Shown here: in pieces, positions 7,838-15,723 of the stretch
Position numbering within the stretch: position 1 is the stretch's first letter
Layout: every line of letters starts with the position of its first letter
Source of the DNA: an uncultured Lachnospiraceae bacterium
GTDB lineage: Bacteria; Bacillota; Clostridia; Lachnospirales; Lachnospiraceae
Assembly (NCBI GenBank): GCA_902476265.1
Contig: CABSCP010000028.1
Coordinates: 1 to 62,558, forward strand
Reading direction: 5' to 3'
DNA length: 62,558 bases
Position numbers and translations under genes: made by a program
Notes under the pieces: model-generated
Databases searched by the model: none
What the model was told of the DNA's origin: nothing
What the model saw: only the letters and a program-made list of their open reading frames with translations

Positions 7838-9325
7838 TCACAGTCCCAAAAAGGCGGCTACCGCTTCCTTCATCTCCGTCTTATCGCACTGGATATCATG
7901 CAGTACGGGTGCCGTGCGGATCTCTTCAATGGCAGCCGGCACCTCTGTGCCGCTGATTTTGCAAAGCTCATCCACCAGCGCAAAATCATCCATCTCGTCA
8001 TATTTTTTATCAATGGCAGTCATAACGCTTCTGGTGAATTTATAAGGGCTGGCGGTGGAGGCGATGACCGTCTTTGTCCTGTCTTTCGTCTCCGCCCGAT
8101 ATTTATCATAAACCGATGCCGCCACAGCGGTATGGGTATCGATCACATATCCCGTCTGTTCATACAGATTTTTGATCTTTGCTGCGCATTCCCCTTCCGT
8201 AGCATAATTTCCGTAAAAAGAGGACAACTGCCTCTTCATTTCTTCCGTAATGGCATATTTCCCTTCTCCGGCCAGCGCCTGCATCAGCTGCCCGTTTTTC
8301 TCTACATCCTCTCCTGCAATCCGGTAGATCAGACGCTCTAAATTGCTGGAAATGAGGATGTCCATAGACGGGGAAGTGGTCAGCACAAATTCCCGGTTTC
8401 TGTCATAAATACCTGTCCGGAAAAAGTCGTACAGCACCTTGTTGTCATTGGAAGCACAGATCAGCTTACGGATGGGCAGTCCCATGTTCTTTGCATAATA
8501 GGCGGCCAGAATATTTCCGAAGTTTCCGGTGGGCACCACTACATTGATCTCTTCTCCGGCGTTAATCCTCTCTTCCTTCAACAGCTGCGCATAAGCATAC
8601 ACGTAATATACGATCTGAGGTACCAGCCGGCCGATATTGATGGAATTGGCGGAGGAAAAGCGGAACCCTTTCTCCTGCATCCGGGCCGCCAGCTCCTTGT
8701 CCGCAAAAAGCCGCTTCACACCGGTCTGGGCATCGTCAAAATTCCCGTAAATCCCCACCACACGGGTATTTTTCCCCTTCTGGGTCACCATCTGCTTCTC
8801 CTGGATAGGGCTGACCCCGTTTTTCGGATAAAATACCAGGATCCTGGTGCCCTCTACATCCGCAAAACCGGCCAGCGCCGCTTTTCCGGTGTCCCCGGAA
8901 GTGGCTGTGAGTATGACAATTTCCTCTTTCAGCCGGTTCTTTCTGGCCGCAGTGGTCATCAGATGAGGCAGAATGGAAAGAGCCATATCCTTAAAAGCGA
9001 TGGTTTTTCCATGGAAAAGTTCCAGATACCAGGCTCCGTCCGCCTCCGCCATTGGCGCGATCACATCCGTATCGAATTTCTCATCATATGCCCGTGCGAT
9101 GCAGTCCTTCAGCTCCTCCTCCGTGAAATCGGTGAGCAGCAGCTTCATGACCTCGTAGGCGGTCTCCTGATAAGTCATGCCCGCAAATTCCTCCGGCGTT
9201 TTATCCAGCGCCGGAATCCGTTCCGGCACAAAAAGACCGCCGTCCCCGGCCAGCCCCTGTAAAATAGCCTGAGATGCGGTCACCCTTCTTTCGTTTCCTC
9301 TTGTGCTTCTGTATAAGATATCCAT
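7838..9325 (-). CDS. thrC: Threonine synthase
   Basis: A 495-residue PLP enzyme converting O-phosphohomoserine to threonine. The long ThrC form is indicated by the N-terminal YRSTRG motif (residues 5-10), the PLP lysine K112 in HGKTIAFKDMALS and the phosphate-binding TSGDTGKAAL loop. ATG at 9325 has CAGGAGGGAT just upstream. It stands alone, without hom or thrB, behind its own promoter; no T-box fits in the 118-nt gap to the next gene. Confidence 0.95.
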   Translation of the reverse strand: MDILYRSTRGNERRVTASQAILQGLAGDGGLFVPERIPALDKTPEEFAGMTYQETAYEVMKLLLTDFTEEELKDCIARAYDEKFDTDVIAPMAEADGAWYLELFHGKTIAFKDMALSILPHLMTTAARKNRLKEEIVILTATSGDTGKAALAGFADVEGTRILVFYPKNGVSPIQEKQMVTQKGKNTRVVGIYGNFDDAQTGVKRLFADKELAARMQEKGFRFSSANSINIGRLVPQIVYYVYAYAQLLKEERINAGEEINVVVPTGNFGNILAAYYAKNMGLPIRKLICASNDNKVLYDFFRTGIYDRNREFVLTTSPSMDILISSNLERLIYRIAGEDVEKNGQLMQALAGEGKYAITEEMKRQLSSFYGNYATEGECAAKIKNLYEQTGYVIDTHTAVAASVYDKYRAETKDRTKTVIASTASPYKFTRSVMTAIDKKYDEMDDFALVDELCKISGTEVPAAIEEIRTAPVLHDIQCDKTEMKEAVAAFLGL

Positions 9326-9390
9326 GATTATCCCTCCTGCATATGGCAGACTTCTCTGCGATCCTGCATTTATGCCGTATGTTGTCCTAT

Positions 9391-9419
9391 ATTTTAACAC
9401 AGTAAAGTATCCCCGACAA
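9391..9419 (-). promoter_or_regulatory. Promoter of thrC
   Basis: Minus strand TTGTCG (9414-9419), 17-bp spacer, TAAAAT (9391-9396), about 60 nt upstream of the thrC ATG. Confidence 0.65.
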
Positions 9420-9442
9420 TACCCTTTCTTAATTTTTTGTCC

Positions 9443-10072
9443 TTATCCGAAAAACTCATGTCCGCCATGGGCGAATAATCTGACCAGATGGGTGTCAAAC
9501 CACTGCATATTTTTCGGGTCCGCCGCTCTTCTCGCCGCAAAGTAAAGTGCTCCTCTGGAGATATCCTCCCCGTCCAGCGCTCTCTCCACCGCAGCTATCG
9601 TCTCTTCACTGACCTGTATGCGGTTGATACTGCCGTTGGATACCGGTGAAAACTGGCATCTTCCCCCGCTTTTCTGATACACTACTTCGGTCACCGTATT
9701 CGGGAATTTTTTACTTTTCACCCGATTCAGTACTACATTTGCGACCAGCAGTTTTCCCTCTTCATCCTCCGTCCCCGCCTCGGCCTGCACAATCTTTAAC
9801 AGCGTTTCGTAATCCTCTTCGCAAAGATCATAGGCCCTTTTGCGTTCGATGACATTCACGCCGATCACCGGTTTTGCCGATGCGGGCGCAGCCAGCCGCT
9901 CCCCTTCCCTGACCTTTTCGTAATCCAGCAGTTCCTCCACACATTCCAAGGGCTGTGTGTCAAATACATTTGCCGCTACATATCTGTTGATTTCCACTCC
10001 TCTGACGCAAAACCAGGCCGCTGCCAGCACCAGCATAAATGCAGTCAGCGCAGATGCATATTTTTGAAACAT
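9443..10072 (-). CDS. SleB/CwlJ-like cell wall hydrolase
   Basis: A 209-residue protein with one N-terminal membrane segment (about residues 5-25) and a C-terminal hydrolase_2 domain. The likely catalytic Glu is E98 in QAEAGTEDEEG, followed by LLVANVVLNRV, and the protein ends in the family's GGHEFFG. Members are spore-cortex lytic transglycosylases or vegetative wall hydrolases acting outside the membrane. ATG at 10072 is preceded by GAGGAG (3 nt) and AAAGGA (11 nt); an upstream in-frame ATG at 10093 lacks a site. Divergent from apbE. A germination role is possible but there is no ypeB partner here. Confidence 0.85.
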   Translation of the reverse strand: MFQKYASALTAFMLVLAAAWFCVRGVEINRYVAANVFDTQPLECVEELLDYEKVREGERLAAPASAKPVIGVNVIERKRAYDLCEEDYETLLKIVQAEAGTEDEEGKLLVANVVLNRVKSKKFPNTVTEVVYQKSGGRCQFSPVSNGSINRIQVSEETIAAVERALDGEDISRGALYFAARRAADPKNMQWFDTHLVRLFAHGGHEFFG

Positions 10073-10098
10073 AATCTCCTCATTCCTTTCCATTTTAT

Positions 10099-10128
10099 TC
10101 TATACGGCCTGTCTGAAAAAAATTACAA
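10099..10128 (-). promoter_or_regulatory. Likely promoter of the SleB-like gene
   Basis: Minus strand TTGTAA (10123-10128), 18-bp spacer, TATAGA (10099-10104). An inverted repeat at 10107-10144 overlaps it. Confidence 0.5.
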
Positions 10129-10144
10129 CTTTTCAAAGACAGGC
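10107..10144. repeat. Inverted repeat in the sleB-apbE divergent region
   Basis: gcctgtct (10107-10114) and agacaggc (10137-10144) are perfect arms 22 nt apart, and pairing extends inward with a 2-nt bulge (gaaaa/ttttc). It lies across both divergent promoters, so an operator or shared structural element is plausible. Confidence 0.5.
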
Positions 10145-10156
10145 TGTGACAATATG

Positions 10157-10165
10157 TGCTAGAAT
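10157..10165 (+). promoter_or_regulatory. Extended -10 promoter of apbE
   Basis: TGCTAGAAT (10157-10165) is an extended -10 without a clear -35. It would start transcription about 40 nt before the apbE ATG. Confidence 0.45.
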
Positions 10166-10210
10166 AATACGGTGCCCCTTATGGGCGGACTTTTTGGGAG
10201 GAATTTTCCT

Positions 10211-11203
10211 ATGAAACGACACTTCAAAAATATCGCTGCTGCTTTACTGCCCTTTTTCCTGTCCTATACCCTGCTGTCCGGCTGCAGCGTCACAACACAG
10301 CCCAGCGTTAAAACCGGCTTTTATTTTAATACGGCCATCGTCCTCACCTGCTATGGGGACAATGCGGAAGAAGTCCTGGAAAAAGCCATGCAGCTGTGCG
10401 GACGATATGAAAAGCTGTTCAGCAGAACCGTCAAAAACAGCGATATCTGGAATCTCAACCATGCAAAAGGACAGCCCGTCATTGTCTCGGAGGAAACCGC
10501 ACTGCTGTTAAAAAAAGCCGTGTCTTATGCGCAGCTTACGGACGGGAAAATAGATCCTACCATCACTCCCCTTTCCGAACTGTGGAATTTTTCCGGGGAT
10601 CCCCGGGGACCCGTGCCGGATGCCGAAAAAATCCGGGCGCTCCTGCCTCATGTAGACTACCGTAACATTCTGATCGAAGGTACTTCCGTCCGCCTTGCAG
10701 ATCCTCAATCGGAGGTGGATCTGGGTTTTATCGCAAAAGGTTACATCGCGGATCAGCTGAAAGCTTTTTTCCTGGAAAACGGTGTCAAAAGCGCCCTGAT
10801 CAATCTGGGCGGGAATGTACTGGCGGTGGGGGAAAAGCCCGATGGCAGTCCTTTCTATACCGGAATCAAAAAACCCTTTGGAGAAGCGAATGAAACGGTG
10901 GGGATCGTGGAACTGCGGGACCGCTCCCTGGTATCCTCCGGCAGTTATGAACGCTGCTTTGAACAGGACGGGATACTCTATCACCACATTCTGGACCCTT
11001 CCACCGGTTATCCTGCCGATACCGGACTTTCCGGCGTCACCATTCTTTCTTCCTCTTCCATGGAAGGGGATGCGTTGAGCACGAGCTGCTTTTTGCTGGG
11101 GCTGGAAAAAGGCAGAGAACTGATCGAATCCCTGCCGGATACTGAAGCATTATTTGTCACCGATGACGGGTTTGTATATCAAACAAGCGGGTTTTTGGAC
11201 TGA
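10211..11203 (+). CDS. apbE: FAD:protein FMN transferase (ApbE), lipoprotein
   Basis: A 330-residue exported lipoprotein: basic start, hydrophobic core and lipobox LLSGCS put the acylated Cys near residue 24. The ApbE domain fills the rest, with PTITPLSELWNF, VDLGFIAKGYIAD, ALINLGGNVLAVG and HHILDPSTGYPAD plus EGDALSTSCFLLG as FAD/metal motifs. It covalently attaches FMN to a Thr in DxxT/SGAT motifs outside the membrane. RnfG and RnfD, encoded 7-9 kb downstream, both carry that motif and are likely substrates. ATG at 10211 has GGGAGG 9 nt upstream. The stop codon lies in the loop of its own terminator. Confidence 0.94.
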   Translation: MKRHFKNIAAALLPFFLSYTLLSGCSVTTQPSVKTGFYFNTAIVLTCYGDNAEEVLEKAMQLCGRYEKLFSRTVKNSDIWNLNHAKGQPVIVSEETALLLKKAVSYAQLTDGKIDPTITPLSELWNFSGDPRGPVPDAEKIRALLPHVDYRNILIEGTSVRLADPQSEVDLGFIAKGYIADQLKAFFLENGVKSALINLGGNVLAVGEKPDGSPFYTGIKKPFGEANETVGIVELRDRSLVSSGSYERCFEQDGILYHHILDPSTGYPADTGLSGVTILSSSSMEGDALSTSCFLLGLEKGRELIESLPDTEALFVTDDGFVYQTSGFLD

Positions 11204-11221
11204 CCAAAAACCCGCCTTTTT
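11187..11221 (+). terminator. Terminator of apbE overlapping its stop codon
   Basis: gcgggtttttgg (11187-11198) pairs perfectly with ccaaaaacccgc (11204-11215), with a T-run to 11221. The apbE TGA (11201-11203) is inside the 5-nt loop. Confidence 0.9.
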
Positions 11222-11257
11222 ATATAGAAGGAAAATTTCAGAGATCCTTCCTCTGTG

Positions 11258-13132
11258 TCATTTTATGCGCAGGGTACGCATCGCATTTAAGATGGCGATC
11301 ACGGAAACGCCGACATCCGCGAACACCGCTTCCCACATGTTTGCCGCTCCGAAGGCGCCCAGGATGAGCACCAGAAACTTCACCGCCAGTGCAAAGGTGA
11401 TGTTCTGTTTTACAATCCGCATCGTCTGACGCGCGATCCGAATGGTGAGCGCAATCTTTTCCGGATTATCATCCATCAATACGATGTCCGCCGCCTCAAT
11501 TGCCGCATCACTGCCCATGCTTCCCATGGCAAATCCGATATCCGCCCTGGTCAAAACCGGCGCGTCATTGATGCCGTCTCCGGCAAATCCCACTTTTCCG
11601 TATTCTTCATTTTTCAGCAGGCTTTCCAGCGCCTCCACTTTATCCTGGGGAAGCAGCTCCGCCATGCATACGTCAATGCCCAGCTCGTCGGCAACTGCCT
11701 GCGCCGCCTCCTTCCGGTCGCCGGTCAGCATGACTGTCTGCCGGACACCCGCCGCTTTCAGTCCTGCCACCGCCGCTTTGGCTTCCGGCTTGGCTTCATC
11801 CGAAATGACCACGCTTCCCAAAAAACGGCCGTCCTTTGCCAGATACACTACAGTGCCGGGCACTGTCTCTGCGGTGAAAGAAATCTGTTCCAGATACATC
11901 AGCTTTTCGTTTCCGGCCAGCACGGTGCTGCCATCAATAACTGCCCGCACTCCGTGCCCGGAGATTTCTTCCGTCTTTTCCACCCGTTCCAGATGCAGCT
12001 GTTCTTTTTGCTGCTCGCCGTAAGCTTCCTGGATAGAGCGGGCAATCGGATGATCCGAATAACTTTCCGCAAGAGCCGCCGTTTCCAGCAGTTCTTCCTC
12101 TCCGATTCCCTGAGCCGGATGTTTCGCGGTAACTTTAAACTCCCCTTTTGTCAGAGTTCCTGTTTTATCAAAAACAATGGTTTTCATGGAAGCCGCCGCT
12201 TCTAAGAAATTGCTGCCCTTCACCAGGATACCGCTGCGGCTGGCCGCGCCGATTCCTCCGAAAAAGCTTAAAGGAACAGAAATCACCAGCGCACAGGGAC
12301 AGGAAATCACCAGGAAAATACATGCCCGTCTGATCCATTCTCCGAAGCTGCCGCCCAAAATAAGAGGCGGGACAAAAGCCAGAAGCACTGCCGCCGTCAC
12401 CACCACCGGGGTATAATAACGGGCAAATTTGGTGATAAAATTCTCCACCTGGGCCTTGCGTTCCCCGGCATTTTCCACCAGTTCCAGGATTTTGGCCACG
12501 GTGGAATCTTCGTACTCCTTTGTCACCTTCACTTTTAAAAGGCCGCTTCCATTGACACAGCCGCTGATCACTTCATCCCCGGCGCAAGCCTTTCTCGGTA
12601 CAGACTCCCCGGTCAGCGCCGCAGTGTCCAGAAAGGATTCCCCTTCCGTCACCACACCGTCTAAAGGCACCCGTTCTCCGGGACGGATCACAATGATATC
12701 TCCCGGCATGACCTCATCCGGTTCCACCTGTTCTAACCGCCCGTCTCTTTCCACATTCGCAAATTCCGGGCAGATGTCCATCAGATCCGCAATGGACTGC
12801 CTGGAACGGTTCACCGCATAATTCTGGAACAGTTCCCCCACCTGGTAGAACAGCATAACCGCAACCGCTTCCGCGTATTCTCCAACCCCGAAAGCGCCAA
12901 AGGTGGCGACACACATCAAAAAATTCTCGTCAAATACCTGGCCGTGCACAATATTACGAAGGGCCTTATAAACAATATCCCATCCGATCACCCCGTAGGG
13001 GATAGCAAAAAGCAGAAAAGGCAACAGCCCCTGTTCTTCGATCAGTCCAAAGTGGCGGACTCCCATTAAAAACAAAAAACAAATTCCCGAAAGAATAATC
13101 CGGGTCAGCATTTTTTTCTGTTTCTTATTCAT
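11258..13132 (-). CDS. P1B-type heavy-metal ATPase (Cd/Zn/Pb-type exporter)
   Basis: A 624-residue integral membrane pump exporting soft divalent metals. Visible motifs: LTGESVP (actuator domain), ISCPCALVISVP near residue 277 (CPC metal site in the Zn/Cd/Pb pattern), DKTGTLTKGEF near 322 (phosphorylated Asp), SDHPIA, and GDGINDAPVL near 520. It lacks an N-terminal metal-binding domain; that domain is a separate 72-residue protein 11 nt upstream. ATG at 13132 follows GGGAAAGG. Operon order is ArsR sensor, HMA carrier, pump. The CPC context favours Zn/Cd over Cu, but specificity is inferred. Confidence 0.93.
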   Translation of the reverse strand: MNKKQKKMLTRIILSGICFLFLMGVRHFGLIEEQGLLPFLLFAIPYGVIGWDIVYKALRNIVHGQVFDENFLMCVATFGAFGVGEYAEAVAVMLFYQVGELFQNYAVNRSRQSIADLMDICPEFANVERDGRLEQVEPDEVMPGDIIVIRPGERVPLDGVVTEGESFLDTAALTGESVPRKACAGDEVISGCVNGSGLLKVKVTKEYEDSTVAKILELVENAGERKAQVENFITKFARYYTPVVVTAAVLLAFVPPLILGGSFGEWIRRACIFLVISCPCALVISVPLSFFGGIGAASRSGILVKGSNFLEAAASMKTIVFDKTGTLTKGEFKVTAKHPAQGIGEEELLETAALAESYSDHPIARSIQEAYGEQQKEQLHLERVEKTEEISGHGVRAVIDGSTVLAGNEKLMYLEQISFTAETVPGTVVYLAKDGRFLGSVVISDEAKPEAKAAVAGLKAAGVRQTVMLTGDRKEAAQAVADELGIDVCMAELLPQDKVEALESLLKNEEYGKVGFAGDGINDAPVLTRADIGFAMGSMGSDAAIEAADIVLMDDNPEKIALTIRIARQTMRIVKQNITFALAVKFLVLILGAFGAANMWEAVFADVGVSVIAILNAMRTLRIK

Positions 13133-13143
13133 AACCTTTCCCT

Positions 13144-13362
13144 TTAGAGAATGATCTGGCAATCAGGCTCTACCTTTCTGCAGACATCCACCACTTTTTT
13201 CATGACCTCGTCAAATACCGCATCTTCCGCCTCAATGGTCATTTTCTGTGTCATAAAGCTGACATTGGCATCCTTGACGCCTTCAATCTTTTTAATGCCG
13301 TCTTCCATTTTTGCAGCGCAGTTTGCGCAGTCCAGATCCACAAGCTTAAACTTCTTTTTCAT
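13144..13362 (-). CDS. Free-standing heavy-metal-associated (HMA) domain protein
   Basis: A 72-residue ferredoxin-like metallochaperone with the metal site DLDCANCAAKM at residues 9-19 (CxxC). It ends in an acidic-Cys segment (VCRKVEPDC). An aspartate just before the first Cys (DCANC) resembles Zn/Cd/Pb-binding HMA domains. It sits 11 nt before the ATPase that lacks its own HMA domain and probably substitutes for it in trans. Same operon as the ArsR gene, 70 nt downstream of it. Confidence 0.9.
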   Translation of the reverse strand: MKKKFKLVDLDCANCAAKMEDGIKKIEGVKDANVSFMTQKMTIEAEDAVFDEVMKKVVDVCRKVEPDCQIIL

Positions 13363-13432
13363 GATTTTTAGTCTCCTTTTCCCTTTTATTTGTTTCCTTT
13401 TATCAGGCGCTGCTCTGTGTTTTCACAGCCGC

Positions 13433-13792
13433 TCATTCTTCCACATGTTCCATTCCCTGGTTGATGATTGTGCGCACATGATCATCCGCAAGAGAATAAT
13501 AAACCGATTTGCCTTCTCTTCTGCTCTTGACAAGCTTTACCTGCTTCAAAATCTTGAGCTGATGGGAAATGGCCGACTGTGTCATATTCAACAGTTGGGC
13601 CAGATCGCACACACATACTTCCGCCTCAAACAAGACATATAAAATCCGGATTCTGGTGGAATCCCCAAAAATCTTAAACACTTCCGCAAGATCATACAGG
13701 GTATCTTCGTCCGGCATATGTTCCATGACGCGGGCTACCGCATCCGCATGAACCTGATAAAGTTCACAGCATTCCGCATGTTTATCTTCCAT
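13433..13792 (-). CDS. ArsR/SmtB-family metal-responsive repressor
   Basis: A 119-residue winged-helix repressor. DNA recognition is QSAISHQLKILKQVKLV (about residues 76-92). Possible metal sites: CVCDLA (about 65-70) in the ArsR-type position, an N-terminal CC pair (residues 8-9), and the C-terminal alpha-5 pattern DDHVRTIINQGMEHVEE. It is the first gene of the metal-efflux operon and should release DNA when Zn, Cd or Pb binds. Direct copies of gttcatatg lie between the promoter and the start. Which metal site is used cannot be told from sequence. Confidence 0.92.
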   Translation of the reverse strand: MEDKHAECCELYQVHADAVARVMEHMPDEDTLYDLAEVFKIFGDSTRIRILYVLFEAEVCVCDLAQLLNMTQSAISHQLKILKQVKLVKSRREGKSVYYSLADDHVRTIINQGMEHVEE

Positions 13793-13805
13793 ATATCTCT
13801 CCTTC

Positions 13806-13830
13806 GTTCATATGATTAATTGTTCATATG
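13806..13830. promoter_or_regulatory. Candidate ArsR-type operator
   Basis: Two direct copies of gttcatatg (13806-13814, 13822-13830), each containing CATATG, are centred just downstream of the arsR -10, where a repressor would block transcription. The sequence resembles SmtB/CadC-type AT-rich operators. Confidence 0.6.
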
Positions 13831-13833
13831 TTT

Positions 13834-13862
13834 ATAATAATAGAAGTCCTGCCATATGTCAA
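13834..13862 (-). promoter_or_regulatory. Promoter of the metal-efflux operon
   Basis: Minus strand TTGACA (13857-13862), 17-bp spacer, TATTAT (13834-13839). The -35 lies in the loop of the hairpin at 13842-13873. Confidence 0.8.
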
Positions 13863-13873
13863 GCAGGACTTCT
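13842..13873 (-). terminator. Hairpin after the rnf-AKR-DUF6612 operon
   Basis: agaagtcctgc (13842-13852) and gcaggacttct (13863-13873) form a perfect 11-bp stem with a 10-nt loop. It is positioned as the terminator of the long leftward rnf operon, although the following tract on the minus strand is ATTATTATA rather than a clean T-run. Confidence 0.6.
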
Positions 13874-13888
13874 GATTTTATTTACTTT

Positions 13889-14665
13889 TTATTTTACGGC
13901 GGCAATCACTTCCGGCGGGATGGCGAGGGTGTCAAACTGATTATATTCCCCATAAGTCACTACGGAAACTGCCGAAGCTTCTATTGAGGAATTTCCATAT
14001 CCATGCAGCCCTGTGATGCTCACCGTCATGCTCTTTGGAAGGAGCGTAGCCGCGTCAATCTCCACTGTAACGGGGAAGGAATCCGCCTTTACGGTCAAAC
14101 CGGACGCACCCAGGATTTCCACAAAATCCGCCATATTATTGCTGTCCAATGCGGCGGTAAAGCGGAAAACCTGTCCGTCTGTAGTGACCACCGAACCGGT
14201 CGTATCCATTCCGGAAAGGGCAAAAGGATTGGCCTGACTGACCAGCTGCGCCGGACTCAATCGCTCATGGGATACCTCCCATCTGCCGCTGCCCGGCTCT
14301 TTTACGTACGTGCTCAAAAAACCGTTTGCAACCGATGCATAACTTTCCTCTACCACGGTCTGAGAAATTCCTGATGTTGCGAGGTTCATCGCCATCACCA
14401 TATGGGTGACCTGTCTGTTCTCCCTCATATCCACCGTCATATCCGCTTCTACACTGCGCCCTGTCCGGGTATCCGTCATCTGTACGGTTTCCGCAATGGT
14501 CTCATGCATGCTGTTCACCGCCGCGCACTGGGCGTTGACCACAGCCATCAGCTGATCCGCCGTAACCGGCGCTACCGCCTCCTGGGCATTGACAGCGGTT
14601 TTCCCCGACATCACCAGCAGCGCCACTCCTGCCGCCGCCATAAAATACCGGATCTGTTTATTCAT
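13889..14665 (-). CDS. Secreted DUF6612-like protein of unknown function
   Basis: A 258-residue exported protein. Residues 1-27 form a signal peptide ending in AVNAQ, with no lipobox. The body has alternating polar strands and paired features such as ETVQMTDTRTGR and GRWEVSHERLSP, reminiscent of LolA/LppX-like beta-sheet half-barrels found in DUF6612 proteins. It starts at 14665 after GGAGGGGG and lies 22 nt downstream of the aldo/keto reductase, so it is probably the last gene of the rnf operon. The function is not known. Lipid or polymer binding outside the membrane is only a fold-based guess. Confidence 0.65.
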   Translation of the reverse strand: MNKQIRYFMAAAGVALLVMSGKTAVNAQEAVAPVTADQLMAVVNAQCAAVNSMHETIAETVQMTDTRTGRSVEADMTVDMRENRQVTHMVMAMNLATSGISQTVVEESYASVANGFLSTYVKEPGSGRWEVSHERLSPAQLVSQANPFALSGMDTTGSVVTTDGQVFRFTAALDSNNMADFVEILGASGLTVKADSFPVTVEIDAATLLPKSMTVSITGLHGYGNSSIEASAVSVVTYGEYNQFDTLAIPPEVIAAVK

Positions 14666-14687
14666 GAATCCCCCTCCAATCCATTCT

Positions 14688-15710
14688 TTAATAGGCTTTT
14701 CCTGCCAGAATTTCTTTATAATCCTTCAGGTTCTTTTCCAGTAATGCCGGCGTATCCAGATGATACGGGCACTTGCTCTTACACTTTCCGCAATGCAGAC
14801 AGTTTTCAATCTGCATCATTTTCTGCTGCATTTCGGGCGTCAGCTGCGCCTGGGAAGGCGCGCGGCGGATCATCAGCGACATGCGGGCGCAGTTGTTGAT
14901 TTCAATTCCAGCGGGGCAGGGCATACAGTACCCGCAGCCCCGGCAAAACTCTCCCTGCAGCTGCTCTCTGTCATGATCGATCACCGCCTGCAGTTCCTCC
15001 GTCATCACCGGCGGATTCTCAATATAGGACAAAAATTCATCCAGCTCACTCTCCCGCTGCACGCCCCAAATGGGCAGCACATTTTCAAACTGTGCTTCAA
15101 ACGCATAAGCTGCCGCGGAATTGGTGATCAGTCCTCCGGAAAGGGCCTTCATCGCGATAAAGCCCATACCAGCCCTCTCGCACCTGCGCTGCAGATCAAA
15201 ATCTTCCTCACTGGCCAGATAGCAGAACGGGAACTGCAGCGTTTCGTATAAGCCGCTCTCCACCGCTTCCCGGGCTACATACAGGCGGTGATTGGTAATT
15301 CCGATGTGTCGGACCTTCCCCTGTCTTTTGGCTTCCAGCATGCATTCATAAACGCCGCTTTCATCCCCCGGTTTGGGGCAGAAGGACGGATTATGGAACT
15401 GATAAAGATCCAGATAATCCGTCTTTAATTCGGTCAGGGAAGTCTCCAGATCCTTCCAAAAATCTTCCGGCGTGACGGCGGCTGTTTTGGTAGCGATAAA
15501 AATCCGATCCCGCATCCCCTCAAAAGCCAGCCCCAGCTTATGTTCACTGTCCGTATAAAAACGGGCTGTATCATAAAAAGTGATCCCGGCGTCATAGGCC
15601 TTTCTCAAAAGCCGTACCGCTTCGGCATCCCCCACCCTCTGGATGGGGAGAGCGCCGAAACCGTTTTTATTTGTTGTAATCCCTGTTTTTCCCAGCATTA
15701 CCGTTTGCAT
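14688..15710 (-). CDS. Aldo/keto reductase with C-terminal 4Fe-4S ferredoxin domain
   Basis: A 340-residue two-part redox enzyme. Residues 1-260 are an aldo/keto reductase barrel with DAGITFYDTARFY (catalytic Asp and Tyr), FIATKT (Lys) and YLDLYQFHNP (His). The C-terminal 80 residues hold CRGCGYCMPCPAGI and CLHCGKCKSKCPYH, which should bind two 4Fe-4S clusters. ATG at 15710 has AGGAG upstream; longer in-frame extensions lack a site. It begins 13 nt after rnfB on the same strand, so it is likely co-transcribed and may exchange electrons with ferredoxin made or used by Rnf. The substrate is unknown. Confidence 0.9.
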   Translation of the reverse strand: MQTVMLGKTGITTNKNGFGALPIQRVGDAEAVRLLRKAYDAGITFYDTARFYTDSEHKLGLAFEGMRDRIFIATKTAAVTPEDFWKDLETSLTELKTDYLDLYQFHNPSFCPKPGDESGVYECMLEAKRQGKVRHIGITNHRLYVAREAVESGLYETLQFPFCYLASEEDFDLQRRCERAGMGFIAMKALSGGLITNSAAAYAFEAQFENVLPIWGVQRESELDEFLSYIENPPVMTEELQAVIDHDREQLQGEFCRGCGYCMPCPAGIEINNCARMSLMIRRAPSQAQLTPEMQQKMMQIENCLHCGKCKSKCPYHLDTPALLEKNLKDYKEILAGKAY

Positions 15711-15723
15711 TTGTTTTCTCCTA

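Noticed and set aside
13842..13873. Insertion-sequence end repeat
   Set aside because: The inverted repeat is a single hairpin at a gene end with no transposase or second copy seen.
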